From assembly GCF_030268205.1 (NCBI RefSeq), contig NZ_BSQF01000006.1, forward strand, positions 42,411-106,410: a DNA stretch of 64,000 nucleotides, given 5' to 3'. Origin of the DNA: Allomuricauda sp. NBRC 101325. GTDB lineage: Bacteria; Bacteroidota; Bacteroidia; Flavobacteriales; Flavobacteriaceae. Below are positions 53,999 through 64,000 of the stretch, in pieces. The position numbers were made by a program, and so were the translations under genes. Positions within the stretch are counted from its first letter, which is position 1, and each line of letters opens with the position of its first letter. The notes beneath the pieces are model-generated. The model saw nothing but the letters and a program-made list of their open reading frames with translations. It was not told the origin of the DNA and made no database searches.

Positions 53999-55261
53999 AT
54001 GGACCAACTACCTTTTACCCAAGACACTATAATTTTTGGGTTACTCTGCCTTTGTTTGGGATTTGTTTTTTACACCTCCTCTATAAAAACTGGCTTTTGG
54101 AGTAAATTTTACAGTATTGTGCCCACCGTGCTCATGTGCTATTTATTGCCCGCCATTTTGGCCAGTGTGGGCATTGTGGATGAAGCTTCCTCCCAAACCT
54201 ATTATGTGGCCAGTAGGTATTTATTACCAGCAGCTTTGATTTTGATGACCTTGAGTATAGACCTAAAGGCCATTCTCAACTTGGGAAGCAAAGCTCTCAT
54301 TATGTTTTTAACGGGAACGGCTGGAATCATCATCGGAGGACCTTTGGCGATTTTGATCGTTTCCATTTTTTCTCCTGAAACGGTAGGCGGCGCTGGTTTT
54401 GATGCCGTTTGGAGAGGCTTGGCCACCATTGCGGGAAGTTGGATAGGTGGTGGTGCCAATCAAGCGGCCATGTTGGAAGTGTTCCAATACAACCAAGAGA
54501 ATTACGGCGGAATGGTCCTCATCGATATTGTAGTGGCCAATCTTTGGATGGCAATTATCCTTCTTGGTGTTGGCAAAACCCAAAAAATTGACCGTTGGCT
54601 CAAAGCCGACACCTCATCCATTGAAGAACTCAAGGTAATAGTTTCCGCCTATACCGAAAAAATAGCTAGGGTCACAACACTTCAAGATTTTATCATGATG
54701 CTTTTTTATGCATTTACGGGGGTTGGAATTGCCCACCTTTTGGGATATCACTTTGCCGATTTCCTTCAAACCAATTTTGAAGTGGTGCGAAACCCACAAA
54801 AAATATTATCATCCCTTGGATCGGAATTTTTATGGATGGTGGTTTTTGCCACGGTTATCGGAATTGGTCTTTCCTTTACAAAAGCTAAAAATTACGAAGG
54901 TGCCGGAGCCAGTAAAATTGGTGGAGTGTTCATCTATATTTTGGTGGCAACCATAGGTATGAAAATGGATCTGGGCAAAGTCCTTGAGAACCCAGGCTTA
55001 ATCGTAATTGGCCTTATTTGGATCAGCATTCATGCGTCCCTATTGATTTTGGTGGCCAAATTGATCAAAGCTCCCTTCTTCTTTTTGGCCGTCGGAAGTC
55101 AAGCCAATGTGGGAGGGGCGGCATCTGCTCCCGTGGTAGCTGCTGAATTCCATCCCTCGTTGACCTCTGTAGGTATTCTTTTGGCGGTATTTGGATATGT
55201 AGTGGGCACCGCTGGTGCCTATTTATGTGCTTTGTTGATGGAAGTCGCCTCCAATGTTTAA
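53999..55261 (+). CDS. DUF819-family membrane protein
   Basis: A 420-residue polytopic inner-membrane protein with about 11 hydrophobic segments. It shows the family sequences GLATIAGSWIGGGANQAAMLE (about 136-156) and AVGSQANVGGAASAPVVAAEFHPSLTSVGILLAVFGY near the end. The family (YjcL-like) is thought to be a transporter, but the substrate is unknown. Its stop overlaps a possible start of the next reading frame, and the DUF4369 gene follows on the same strand. Confidence 0.9.
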   Translation: MDQLPFTQDTIIFGLLCLCLGFVFYTSSIKTGFWSKFYSIVPTVLMCYLLPAILASVGIVDEASSQTYYVASRYLLPAALILMTLSIDLKAILNLGSKALIMFLTGTAGIIIGGPLAILIVSIFSPETVGGAGFDAVWRGLATIAGSWIGGGANQAAMLEVFQYNQENYGGMVLIDIVVANLWMAIILLGVGKTQKIDRWLKADTSSIEELKVIVSAYTEKIARVTTLQDFIMMLFYAFTGVGIAHLLGYHFADFLQTNFEVVRNPQKILSSLGSEFLWMVVFATVIGIGLSFTKAKNYEGAGASKIGGVFIYILVATIGMKMDLGKVLENPGLIVIGLIWISIHASLLILVAKLIKAPFFFLAVGSQANVGGAASAPVVAAEFHPSLTSVGILLAVFGYVVGTAGAYLCALLMEVASNV

Positions 55262-55304
55262 TTTATTTGATAAGATTATGCATATTTGCGCTGCAAAAAA
55301 TTTA

Positions 55305-56006
55305 ATGATGAAGCGGATTTTGTTTGTATTGTTTATTGGCCTAGTTGTAGTTTCTTGTGAAACGTCTACCGAAAACACCATGACCTTGACTGGAAACATC
55401 AAGGGTCTTAAAAAAGGAACTTTGTATTTGCAACAGTTTCAAGATTCCACAATTGTGAATTTGGATTCTTTGGAAATCCAAGGGGATGGAAATTTCAGTT
55501 TCTCGGAAGAAGTGGAAGAACCTGAGATATTTTACCTATACCTTGAGAAAGAGGACAACAACGATATCAACGACCGCATCACTTTTTTTGGCGAAGCAGG
55601 CAACATTACCATCAACACAACTTGGAACACCTTTGACACCAATGTGGATATCAATGGTTCCAAATCGAATGAAAAGATGGTGGAATTTTATGAAATGGCC
55701 TCCAAATTCAACATAAAGGAACTTCAATTGGCACAACAGGCTTCCTTACCAGAATTCCAAAATGACTCTGTTGCCTTGGATTCGATTGTTAGGCTTATGG
55801 ACCAAAATACCATCAACAGGTATCGATATGCCCTTAATTTCGGTTTGAACAATGGAAAATCTTACGCTACACCTTACTTGATGATCACAGAGGCGAGCGA
55901 GGCCAATCCAAAATATTTGGATTCCATTTACAACAATTTGTCACCTGAAGTTGCAGCGTCCAAATACGGAAAATCCCTTAAGGCTTTTTTAGAGAATAAC
56001 GACTAG
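55305..56006 (+). CDS. DUF4369-domain lipoprotein
   Basis: A lipoprotein of 233 residues with a signal ending VVVSC (Cys about residue 18) and a DUF4369 domain (TLTGNIKGLKKGTLYLQQF, about 27-130), the N-terminal module of many Bacteroidota thiol-disulfide proteins. Here the usual C-terminal thioredoxin domain with CxxC is absent; instead a helical part follows. The start could also be 55308 or, with eight bases of overlap, 55254. A weak -7-like box (CATATTTG) precedes it. Its stop overlaps the next gene's stop by 4 bp. Confidence 0.8.
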   Translation: MMKRILFVLFIGLVVVSCETSTENTMTLTGNIKGLKKGTLYLQQFQDSTIVNLDSLEIQGDGNFSFSEEVEEPEIFYLYLEKEDNNDINDRITFFGEAGNITINTTWNTFDTNVDINGSKSNEKMVEFYEMASKFNIKELQLAQQASLPEFQNDSVALDSIVRLMDQNTINRYRYALNFGLNNGKSYATPYLMITEASEANPKYLDSIYNNLSPEVAASKYGKSLKAFLENND

Positions 56007-56272
56007 GCCAAGCTGTTGAGTTGCTCGACCAATTCGGTAGCCTTTACTTCCAAATCTTTACGGATTTCGGAGAAATGCGCCTTGTTGTTTTCCACGTCTT
56101 TTTGATGGAGTTTGTTCATAAGCTCATCGAAGGCATCAATGGCCTTATCGATGATTACGGAGCCCTCTTCGGTCTCTTTGTTCCCTGATCCTGCTTCCCA
56201 GATGTACACGGCCTCAATAATGTCTCCCAAAACAAAATTGATGTCTTTTTTTAAATCGCGAATACTTGGCAT
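56003..56272 (-). CDS. Conserved hypothetical protein, 89 residues
   Basis: A small acidic, all-helical soluble protein (DLKKDINFVLGDIIEAVYIWE, DKAIDAFDELMNKLHQKDVENNKAHFSEI). I do not recognise a characterised family. It overlaps by 4 bp the end of the convergent DUF4369 gene and lies 27 bp downstream of manA on the same strand, suggesting co-transcription with it. Confidence 0.78.
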   Translation of the reverse strand: MPSIRDLKKDINFVLGDIIEAVYIWEAGSGNKETEEGSVIIDKAIDAFDELMNKLHQKDVENNKAHFSEIRKDLEVKATELVEQLNSLA

Positions 56273-56299
56273 TTTGTGTCTATTTCTTTAAAGGTACTA

Positions 56300-57268
56300 T
56301 TAAATACTGACTTCTAAAAGCTTGGCCCCTTTGGTATCGATCTCGACATAAGTACTTGATGCCGAAATCAATATGGTTTGCCCTTTTTTAATGTTTGCTG
56401 TGCCCCAATCGTTAGTGATCTGAGCTTCTCCCCCCACACACATATAAATGGTAAAAGAGTCTCTTTTTGATAGATCTTGATGTAATGGCTGGGTCAATTC
56501 CAAAAAATTTGTTTTAAAATACGGACAATCCACCATGGTGTTCACCGTATCTGTAACCTGCGGATAATTTACCTTAAAATCGTCCTTCTTTTCGTAATCA
56601 ATGGCATCTATGGCCAACTCGGTATGCAATTCTCGAAGATTTCCCTCTTTATCCTTTCTATTAAAATCAAAAACACGATAGGTAATATCGGAGGTCTGTT
56701 GAATTTCCGCCAGGAGCACCCCCGCTCCTATGGCATGTATTTTACCTGTATTGATGAAAAAAGTATCGCCTTCGGTCACTTCCTCGTAGTTCATTAAATC
56801 GGTCAATGTTCCCGCTTCAATACTTTTAACATACTCCGCTTTTTCCACTTCTTTATTAAAACCCACAATCAATTGGGCCCCTGGGTCGGCATCCATAATG
56901 TACCACATCTCGGTTTTCCCAAAAGAATCGTGGCGTTCTTTCGCCAAGGTGTCATTGGGGTGCAATTGAATGGAAAGGTCCTGTTTGGCATCGATAAATT
57001 TGATGAGAATGGGAAATTCGTATCCAAATCGTTCCACAACACTCTTTCCCAAAAGTTCCTCTCCTCTTTCATCCATTAATTCTTGAAGGGATGTTCCAGA
57101 CAATTTACCATTGGAAACTACCGAAATATCCCCTTTAACTCCTGAAAGCTCCCAACTCTCACCCGTGATATCACTTTCAATCGGTTTTCCTAAAACGTCT
57201 TTTAATTTGGTTCCGCCCCATAATCTTTCTTTAAGAATAGGGGTAAATTGTAAAGGGTATAAATTCAT
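56300..57268 (-). CDS. manA: Mannose-6-phosphate isomerase, class I
   Basis: Zinc enzyme that interconverts mannose-6-phosphate and fructose-6-phosphate. The 322-residue short form is common in Bacteroidota. Zinc-ligand regions are visible in LSIQLHPND, GKTEMWYIMD and GKIHAIGAG, with the following LLAEIQQTSDITYRVFDF. It lies 3 bp after the PTPS-like gene on the same strand. It may feed mannose into surface-polysaccharide synthesis. Confidence 0.94.
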   Translation of the reverse strand: MNLYPLQFTPILKERLWGGTKLKDVLGKPIESDITGESWELSGVKGDISVVSNGKLSGTSLQELMDERGEELLGKSVVERFGYEFPILIKFIDAKQDLSIQLHPNDTLAKERHDSFGKTEMWYIMDADPGAQLIVGFNKEVEKAEYVKSIEAGTLTDLMNYEEVTEGDTFFINTGKIHAIGAGVLLAEIQQTSDITYRVFDFNRKDKEGNLRELHTELAIDAIDYEKKDDFKVNYPQVTDTVNTMVDCPYFKTNFLELTQPLHQDLSKRDSFTIYMCVGGEAQITNDWGTANIKKGQTILISASSTYVEIDTKGAKLLEVSI

Positions 57269-57271
57269 TTT

Positions 57272-57682
57272 TTATCCTGAATAGGTTACAAAATTTCTAG
57301 GGGTTTCATAGAGCATTACCTCCAGCTCTTTGTGCGCTCCAATATGTGGGCGAAGTTTGTTCCAGATCACCACAGCAATATTTTCTGCAGTTGGGTTCAA
57401 GTTTTTGAACTCTGGGACATCCAAATTGAGGTTTTTGTGGTCCAAGGCTTCTTCTACATGTTCTTGAATAAGTTCCTTGAGCACTTTTAAGTCCATTACA
57501 AAACCTGTTTCTTGGTCTATTTCGCCAGTAACACTCACAATTAAATCATAATTATGACCATGGTACCTTGGATTGTTGCACTTACCAAAAATCTCTTGGT
57601 TCTTTTCATCACTCCAATCATCCCTATGCAATCTATGCGCCGCATTAAAGCTGGCCTTTCTGCTTACTTTCACTTTCATCAT
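57272..57682 (-). CDS. 6-pyruvoyl-tetrahydropterin synthase / QueD family enzyme
   Basis: Zinc enzyme acting on dihydroneopterin triphosphate. The catalytic and zinc motif reads GKCNNPRYHGHNY, with Cys five residues before HGH. That is the spacing of true PTPS enzymes (CNNPxxHGHNY), whereas typical QueD has only three residues between. Also seen are SFNAAHRLHRDDW and ETGFVMDLKVLK. The 136-residue length fits either. The start overlaps the idi stop by 4 bp. Whether it makes 6-pyruvoyl- or 6-carboxy-tetrahydropterin is open. Confidence 0.88.
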   Translation of the reverse strand: MMKVKVSRKASFNAAHRLHRDDWSDEKNQEIFGKCNNPRYHGHNYDLIVSVTGEIDQETGFVMDLKVLKELIQEHVEEALDHKNLNLDVPEFKNLNPTAENIAVVIWNKLRPHIGAHKELEVMLYETPRNFVTYSG

Positions 57683-58209
57683 GCTGGGGTGTTTTCCATT
57701 AAATGGTCATAAAACCGTTCAAAGATTATTTTGAACCATGCCGTATAGTTTTGCGGGTTTTCCTCCATATCCTTTTTTACATCCGAGGGCAACATCCACT
57801 TCCAGTCGGCCACCTCATCTGGGTTGATTTTTGGTTCTTCTGTGAACTTCCCAATCATCACATGGTCAAATTCATGTTCGGTAAGTCCATTGTCAAAAGG
57901 AGCTTTGTAAATAAAGGAGAACAGTTCTTTAAGTTCCGTGGTAAAACCCATTTCTTCCATCAATCGGCGTTTGCCCGCCCCGATATTGCTTTCTCCATCG
58001 CGTTGATGGCTACAACAGGTATTGGTCCATAAAAGTGGGGAATGGTATTTGTGGGCTGCGCGTTGTTGCAGCATGGTCTCGCCTTTGTCGTTCATCACAA
58101 AAACAGAGAATGCCCGATGCAAAAGTGCCTTTTCATGGGCTTCCATTTTGGGCATCAAACCAATAGGTTCATCCAACTCGTTTACCAAAATCACATTTTC
58201 CTCTATCAT
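57679..58209 (-). CDS. idi: Isopentenyl-diphosphate delta-isomerase, type I
   Basis: Converts isopentenyl diphosphate to dimethylallyl diphosphate, supplying isoprenoid synthesis including the carotenoids encoded 48 kb away. It is a Nudix-fold protein of 176 residues with the catalytic Cys in LLWTNTCCSHQ and Glu in GLTEHEFDHVMIG, plus the Nudix-like RRLMEEMGF. It is the first gene of idi, PTPS-like, manA and the small hypothetical gene, all tightly packed on the minus strand. Confidence 0.95.
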   Translation of the reverse strand: MIEENVILVNELDEPIGLMPKMEAHEKALLHRAFSVFVMNDKGETMLQQRAAHKYHSPLLWTNTCCSHQRDGESNIGAGKRRLMEEMGFTTELKELFSFIYKAPFDNGLTEHEFDHVMIGKFTEEPKINPDEVADWKWMLPSDVKKDMEENPQNYTAWFKIIFERFYDHLMENTPA

Positions 58210-58264
58210 GGGGTAAAAATATGACCTTTGGATGAGAATAAGGTGAAGCGAATTTAAATTCTTC

Positions 58265-59212
58265 CTAAAAGAAGCGAGGGGATTTCATATTGGCCACGTT
58301 CTTTATAAAGTCGTAGCGGAGGATAATTTCAAAAGAACCATCGTTGAATCTGGTAGCTCCCAAATCGGTAATTTCACGATCATAAGCCAATCCAACCATG
58401 ATTTGGTCGGAAATCATAAATCCAAACAACCCACTAAAAGCGGCATCCCATCGATAGGCAGCGCCAGCGATGAATTTTTCGTTGAACATAAAGTTGGCGG
58501 ACAAATCTACCTGTAAGGGTGCACCCTGTACCATTTTGGTAAGCAAGGTGGGCTTAAATTTCAAAACAGGATTTAAATCCCAAACATAACCCGTAATCAA
58601 ATAGAGGTTCATTTGTTCCACAGCAGTGGATACCGAAGAGGATTGGAAGTGCTCGGTCTCCAAAATTCTAGGCACGGAGATTCCTGCATAAAATTTTTCG
58701 GTGTGATAATACACACCTGCCCCTATATTGGGTGAAAACTTGTTCTGAATATCCTGTTGTGATTGCAATTGTGGGTCCACTTCATATTCATCCAATTCGG
58801 AATAACGAATATCCAACATATTGGCACTGGCCTTAAGTCCAAAACTCAACCTACCTTCTCGGGAGGTGTAAATGGTATACGAAAAGTCCACATCAAAATT
58901 GGTCTCAGAAGTGGGGCCAATCTTATCATTTACTATGGAAAATCCCAACCCGACCCCACGGTAACCCACAGGTGTATGGATGTTCAAGGTCTGGGTTTCC
59001 GGGGCACCATCCAATCCCAACCATTGGTTTCGGTACAGTGCCGCGATACTCAAATGACCGCGAGAACCAGCATAACCTGGATTCACACTTACCGTGTTGT
59101 ACATATATTGCGTGTACTGCGCATCTTGCTGGGCACTAACCGAAGTAAGCATCCCCATTAAGATGATGGTTAGTACAAGACCTTTCTTTGTATTCGAAAT
59201 ATAGTTCTTCAC
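58265..59212 (-). CDS. PorP/SprF-family type IX secretion outer-membrane protein
   Basis: Outer-membrane barrel protein that helps secrete or anchor type B type IX substrates. After the signal peptide (about 1-27) come the hallmark AQQDAQYTQYMYNTVSVNPGYAGSR and many beta-strands typical of the family (LGLDGAPETQTLNIHTPV, GLGFSIVNDKIGPTSETN). The start is GTG at 59212; no better start is in frame. It lies 13 bp after the type B domain protein gene, a common pairing in which the SprF-like protein serves the substrate encoded just before it. Confidence 0.92.
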   Translation of the reverse strand: MKNYISNTKKGLVLTIILMGMLTSVSAQQDAQYTQYMYNTVSVNPGYAGSRGHLSIAALYRNQWLGLDGAPETQTLNIHTPVGYRGVGLGFSIVNDKIGPTSETNFDVDFSYTIYTSREGRLSFGLKASANMLDIRYSELDEYEVDPQLQSQQDIQNKFSPNIGAGVYYHTEKFYAGISVPRILETEHFQSSSVSTAVEQMNLYLITGYVWDLNPVLKFKPTLLTKMVQGAPLQVDLSANFMFNEKFIAGAAYRWDAAFSGLFGFMISDQIMVGLAYDREITDLGATRFNDGSFEIILRYDFIKNVANMKSPRFF

Positions 59213-59225
59213 GGTTGGTCTAAAT

Positions 59226-61274
59226 TTATCTATTGATATATATGTATCCTGTTAACTGTTTCATGCTTCCACCATTATCTTGGTAATCGATAATATAGAA
59301 ATAGGTTCCAACGGGCAGTTTATTGTCCGCCTCCACAGTTACCCTTGCCTGGGAAGTACCGTCGAACACATTTCCATTTGTATTATAGGATCTTGTTTGG
59401 AACACCAATACACCCCAACGGTTATATATTTTAACCGTGTTATTAGGATAGTTTTCAATTCCTTTGATTTCCAATACATCGTGAACACCATCCCCATTTG
59501 GCGTAATCACATTGATCACGTCAACCTCTTCCTCATCAGTTGTAAGCTCCCCTAGGTCTGGATCCAAATAATTTGGAATACCGTTATTATTGGAATCATC
59601 ATTGGAGTAATCTCCGTCCATATTCAAATCCTCATCGATAGTCTCAATACCATCGTCATCATCATCGGAATCCCTAAAATCTGGAATACCATCAGAGTCG
59701 GTATCGGGTAGATGAATGCTAGGATCATCTATTTCATCATTTACATCGATGTCTATAACTGTTGAACCTTCATAGCCATCATCCAAACCATCGTTGTCCT
59801 TGTCTGAACCGATAAGTACCACATCTGCAATTCCATCATGGTTTTGGTCATGTCCTTCAATGGCATCTGGCACATTGTCGTTGTCACTGTCTTCATCCAC
59901 ATAATCGGGAATACCATCGCCATCAGAATCGACAGGAATCAAACCTATATTGCCATCATTTTCGTAGGCATCATCCAACCCATTGTTATTGGCATCCAAC
60001 AAACTAGGTGGAATGTAGCCTAGGGCAAGCTGGGCCTCAACGTTATCAGGAATACCATCATTATCACTGTCAATATCCAAATAATCAGGTATGCCGTCTC
60101 CATCCGTATCTGTTGGATCCGTAGAAGGATCATTATCCCCATCGGCATTTAAATCTTCAAAACTGTCAACAATACCATCATTGTCACTATCCAAGTCTGC
60201 ACCGAGGGTGTTTACAATGATTGTAATTGTTGCCGTATCACAGTTTCCACTGTTATCACAAACGGAATAATCAAAAGTATCCGTTCCAGTAAATCCAGGA
60301 TTTGGGATGTAAGTGATATCGTCATCCGTTGGATTGTTCGGGGTGCCATTTTCATTCAGAACAATGGTTCCATTGGAAGGATTGGTTGCCGTTAAACTTC
60401 CCGAAGTTGGAATATCGTTATCGTTACCTCTCCATGAAATGGTAACATCTATACCCTGATCGGTTGATGCTGAATCGTCCGCCGTATCCACAATAGGCAA
60501 TACATTTACGGTAACTGTGGCCGTACTGCAATCTCCCAAGGAATTACAAATTGTATAATCAAAACTATCCGGTCCATTGTAATCTGGATTGGGCGTATAG
60601 GTAACCACATCATCGGATGGGTCATTGATCGTACCTTTATCATCAACCGTTACAATTCCATTGGAAGGACCTGTGATGGTCAACGCTCCTGAAGTTGGAA
60701 GATCAGAATCATTATCAAAAATTGGGGCGACCATAAATTCGTCCTCATTTACCACAATGGCATCATCCATTAAATTAGCAGCTTGACTCATACAAACCAC
60801 TGTAAATCGAGGTAGTTCACTCGTGTTCCCTGCCTTGGTTATGGTTGCCGTATACCGTTCCACTGTTTGGGTTGCCAAAACCATGGGTCGATTTTGATCT
60901 CCACTCAATGCGGGACTCCAACTTACTGTAGCTCCCGAAGGCACACTGGCAGAAATATCCAAAGTCACCTCATTGTTGGGCGATTCACAATCTGTTAGAA
61001 TAAAATATCCCGTTGCATTGGAACCACAAAGAGTCCCATCGTAGGTAGCAAAATAGACCCCAGGCTGGGTTGCTTCGTAAAATGAATTGGTACCCAGCAC
61101 AGTTCCCAAATTGGAAGCTTCGTACCATTTGTAATTGTTTTCATCCCCTGTATTTGGTGCCTGAAGCAAAAACTGTGCATGCACAAAGTTTATACCTGCA
61201 AACAGGGTTAAACATGCAATGAGTAAAGACTTGTATGGGTTGAATGATTTCAAATCTGAGGTCGTCTTTATCAT
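59226..61274 (-). CDS. Secreted adhesin-like protein with type B gliding-motility C-terminal domain
   Basis: A 682-residue exported protein. After a signal peptide (about 1-33) and an N-terminal domain, two cadherin/Ig-like modules (about 185-260 and 265-350) each contain a phrase like DDVVTYTPNPDYNGPDSFDYTICN. An Asp-rich stretch of thrombospondin-3-type calcium-binding repeats follows (about 360-580, TDTDGDGIPDYLDIDSDNDGIPD). The end is a type B type IX secretion domain (NVITPNGDGVHDVLEIKGI to YIYINR). It is made for export by the type IX system and lies between the collagen-like gene (2 bp upstream) and the SprF-like gene. Confidence 0.92.
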   Translation of the reverse strand: MIKTTSDLKSFNPYKSLLIACLTLFAGINFVHAQFLLQAPNTGDENNYKWYEASNLGTVLGTNSFYEATQPGVYFATYDGTLCGSNATGYFILTDCESPNNEVTLDISASVPSGATVSWSPALSGDQNRPMVLATQTVERYTATITKAGNTSELPRFTVVCMSQAANLMDDAIVVNEDEFMVAPIFDNDSDLPTSGALTITGPSNGIVTVDDKGTINDPSDDVVTYTPNPDYNGPDSFDYTICNSLGDCSTATVTVNVLPIVDTADDSASTDQGIDVTISWRGNDNDIPTSGSLTATNPSNGTIVLNENGTPNNPTDDDITYIPNPGFTGTDTFDYSVCDNSGNCDTATITIIVNTLGADLDSDNDGIVDSFEDLNADGDNDPSTDPTDTDGDGIPDYLDIDSDNDGIPDNVEAQLALGYIPPSLLDANNNGLDDAYENDGNIGLIPVDSDGDGIPDYVDEDSDNDNVPDAIEGHDQNHDGIADVVLIGSDKDNDGLDDGYEGSTVIDIDVNDEIDDPSIHLPDTDSDGIPDFRDSDDDDDGIETIDEDLNMDGDYSNDDSNNNGIPNYLDPDLGELTTDEEEVDVINVITPNGDGVHDVLEIKGIENYPNNTVKIYNRWGVLVFQTRSYNTNGNVFDGTSQARVTVEADNKLPVGTYFYIIDYQDNGGSMKQLTGYIYINR

Positions 61275-61276
61275 TA

Positions 61277-64000
<2,724 letters not shown>

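Overview
The window looks like a chromosomal piece of a marine Flavobacteriaceae bacterium (Bacteroidota), probably close to Muricauda/Allomuricauda or Zobellia. The genus is an inference. The evidence is a SusC/SusD pair under ECF sigma/FecR control, a type IX secretion type B (gliding-motility) C-terminal domain next to a PorP/SprF gene, a DUF4295 gene in an rpmB-rpmG operon, a CarH-type regulator beside crtI-crtB-crtZ, AT-rich spacers with Bacteroidota-type promoter boxes (TTTG, then TAnnTTTG), and many 4-bp ATGA gene overlaps. Most of the window is ordinary core genome; no integrase, IS element, phage or CRISPR array was seen.

Layout. 1-6.8 kb (minus): ECF sigma factor, FecR anti-sigma factor, a SusC transporter with an STN signalling domain, and SusD cut by the left edge; this is a substrate-sensing uptake locus. 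6.9 kb: tRNA-Leu(GAG). 7.1-10.8 kb (plus): CarH-like B12 photoreceptor repressor, then crtI, crtB and crtZ for carotenoid synthesis. 10.8-12 kb: two tandem TlpA-like thioredoxins, one without its active-site cysteines. 12-17.6 kb (minus): aconitase, MoxR ATPase, a SurA-type double-parvulin chaperone and a SurA-N-like lipoprotein. 17.7-20.6 kb: SRPBCC protein, a small unknown, a Tat-exported Gfo/Idh/MocA oxidoreductase and DoxX. 21-23.6 kb: an unusual 861-residue fusion of cyclic-nucleotide-binding, acyltransferase and SGNH hydrolase domains.

23.6-36.6 kb is mostly housekeeping on the minus strand: RimO, an amidase, FtsY, DUF4295/L33/L28, CinA, an orphan Hpt protein, an FAH-family hydrolase, a DnaQ-like exonuclease, lipoyl E2, RecR and a CoA-binding protein, with a serine hydrolase and a sodium/solute symporter on the plus strand. 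37-39.5 kb: a TonB-dependent receptor. 39.6-42.7 kb: KAS III, an ABC1/UbiB kinase and a TetR-like regulator. 43-44.9 kb: HtpG, behind a sigma-54-like promoter candidate. 45-53.5 kb: two membrane proteins, a second ECF sigma factor with its membrane partner, DUF6249, MOSC, a small secreted protein, an AraC regulator, S1/P1 nuclease and a DUF5916 outer-membrane protein. 53.6-58.2 kb: a tiny lmo0937-family protein, DUF819, a DUF4369 lipoprotein, ManA, a PTPS/QueD-family enzyme and Idi.

58.3-64 kb (minus) is the most distinctive part. A long collagen-like Gly-X-Y protein, cut by the right edge, is followed by a 682-residue adhesin-like protein with a type B type IX secretion domain, and then by a PorP/SprF outer-membrane protein. 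The three look like one transcription unit that builds a cell-surface or extracellular fibrous structure. The collagen part is made of nearly identical 36-residue (108-bp) units with internal unit gains and losses.
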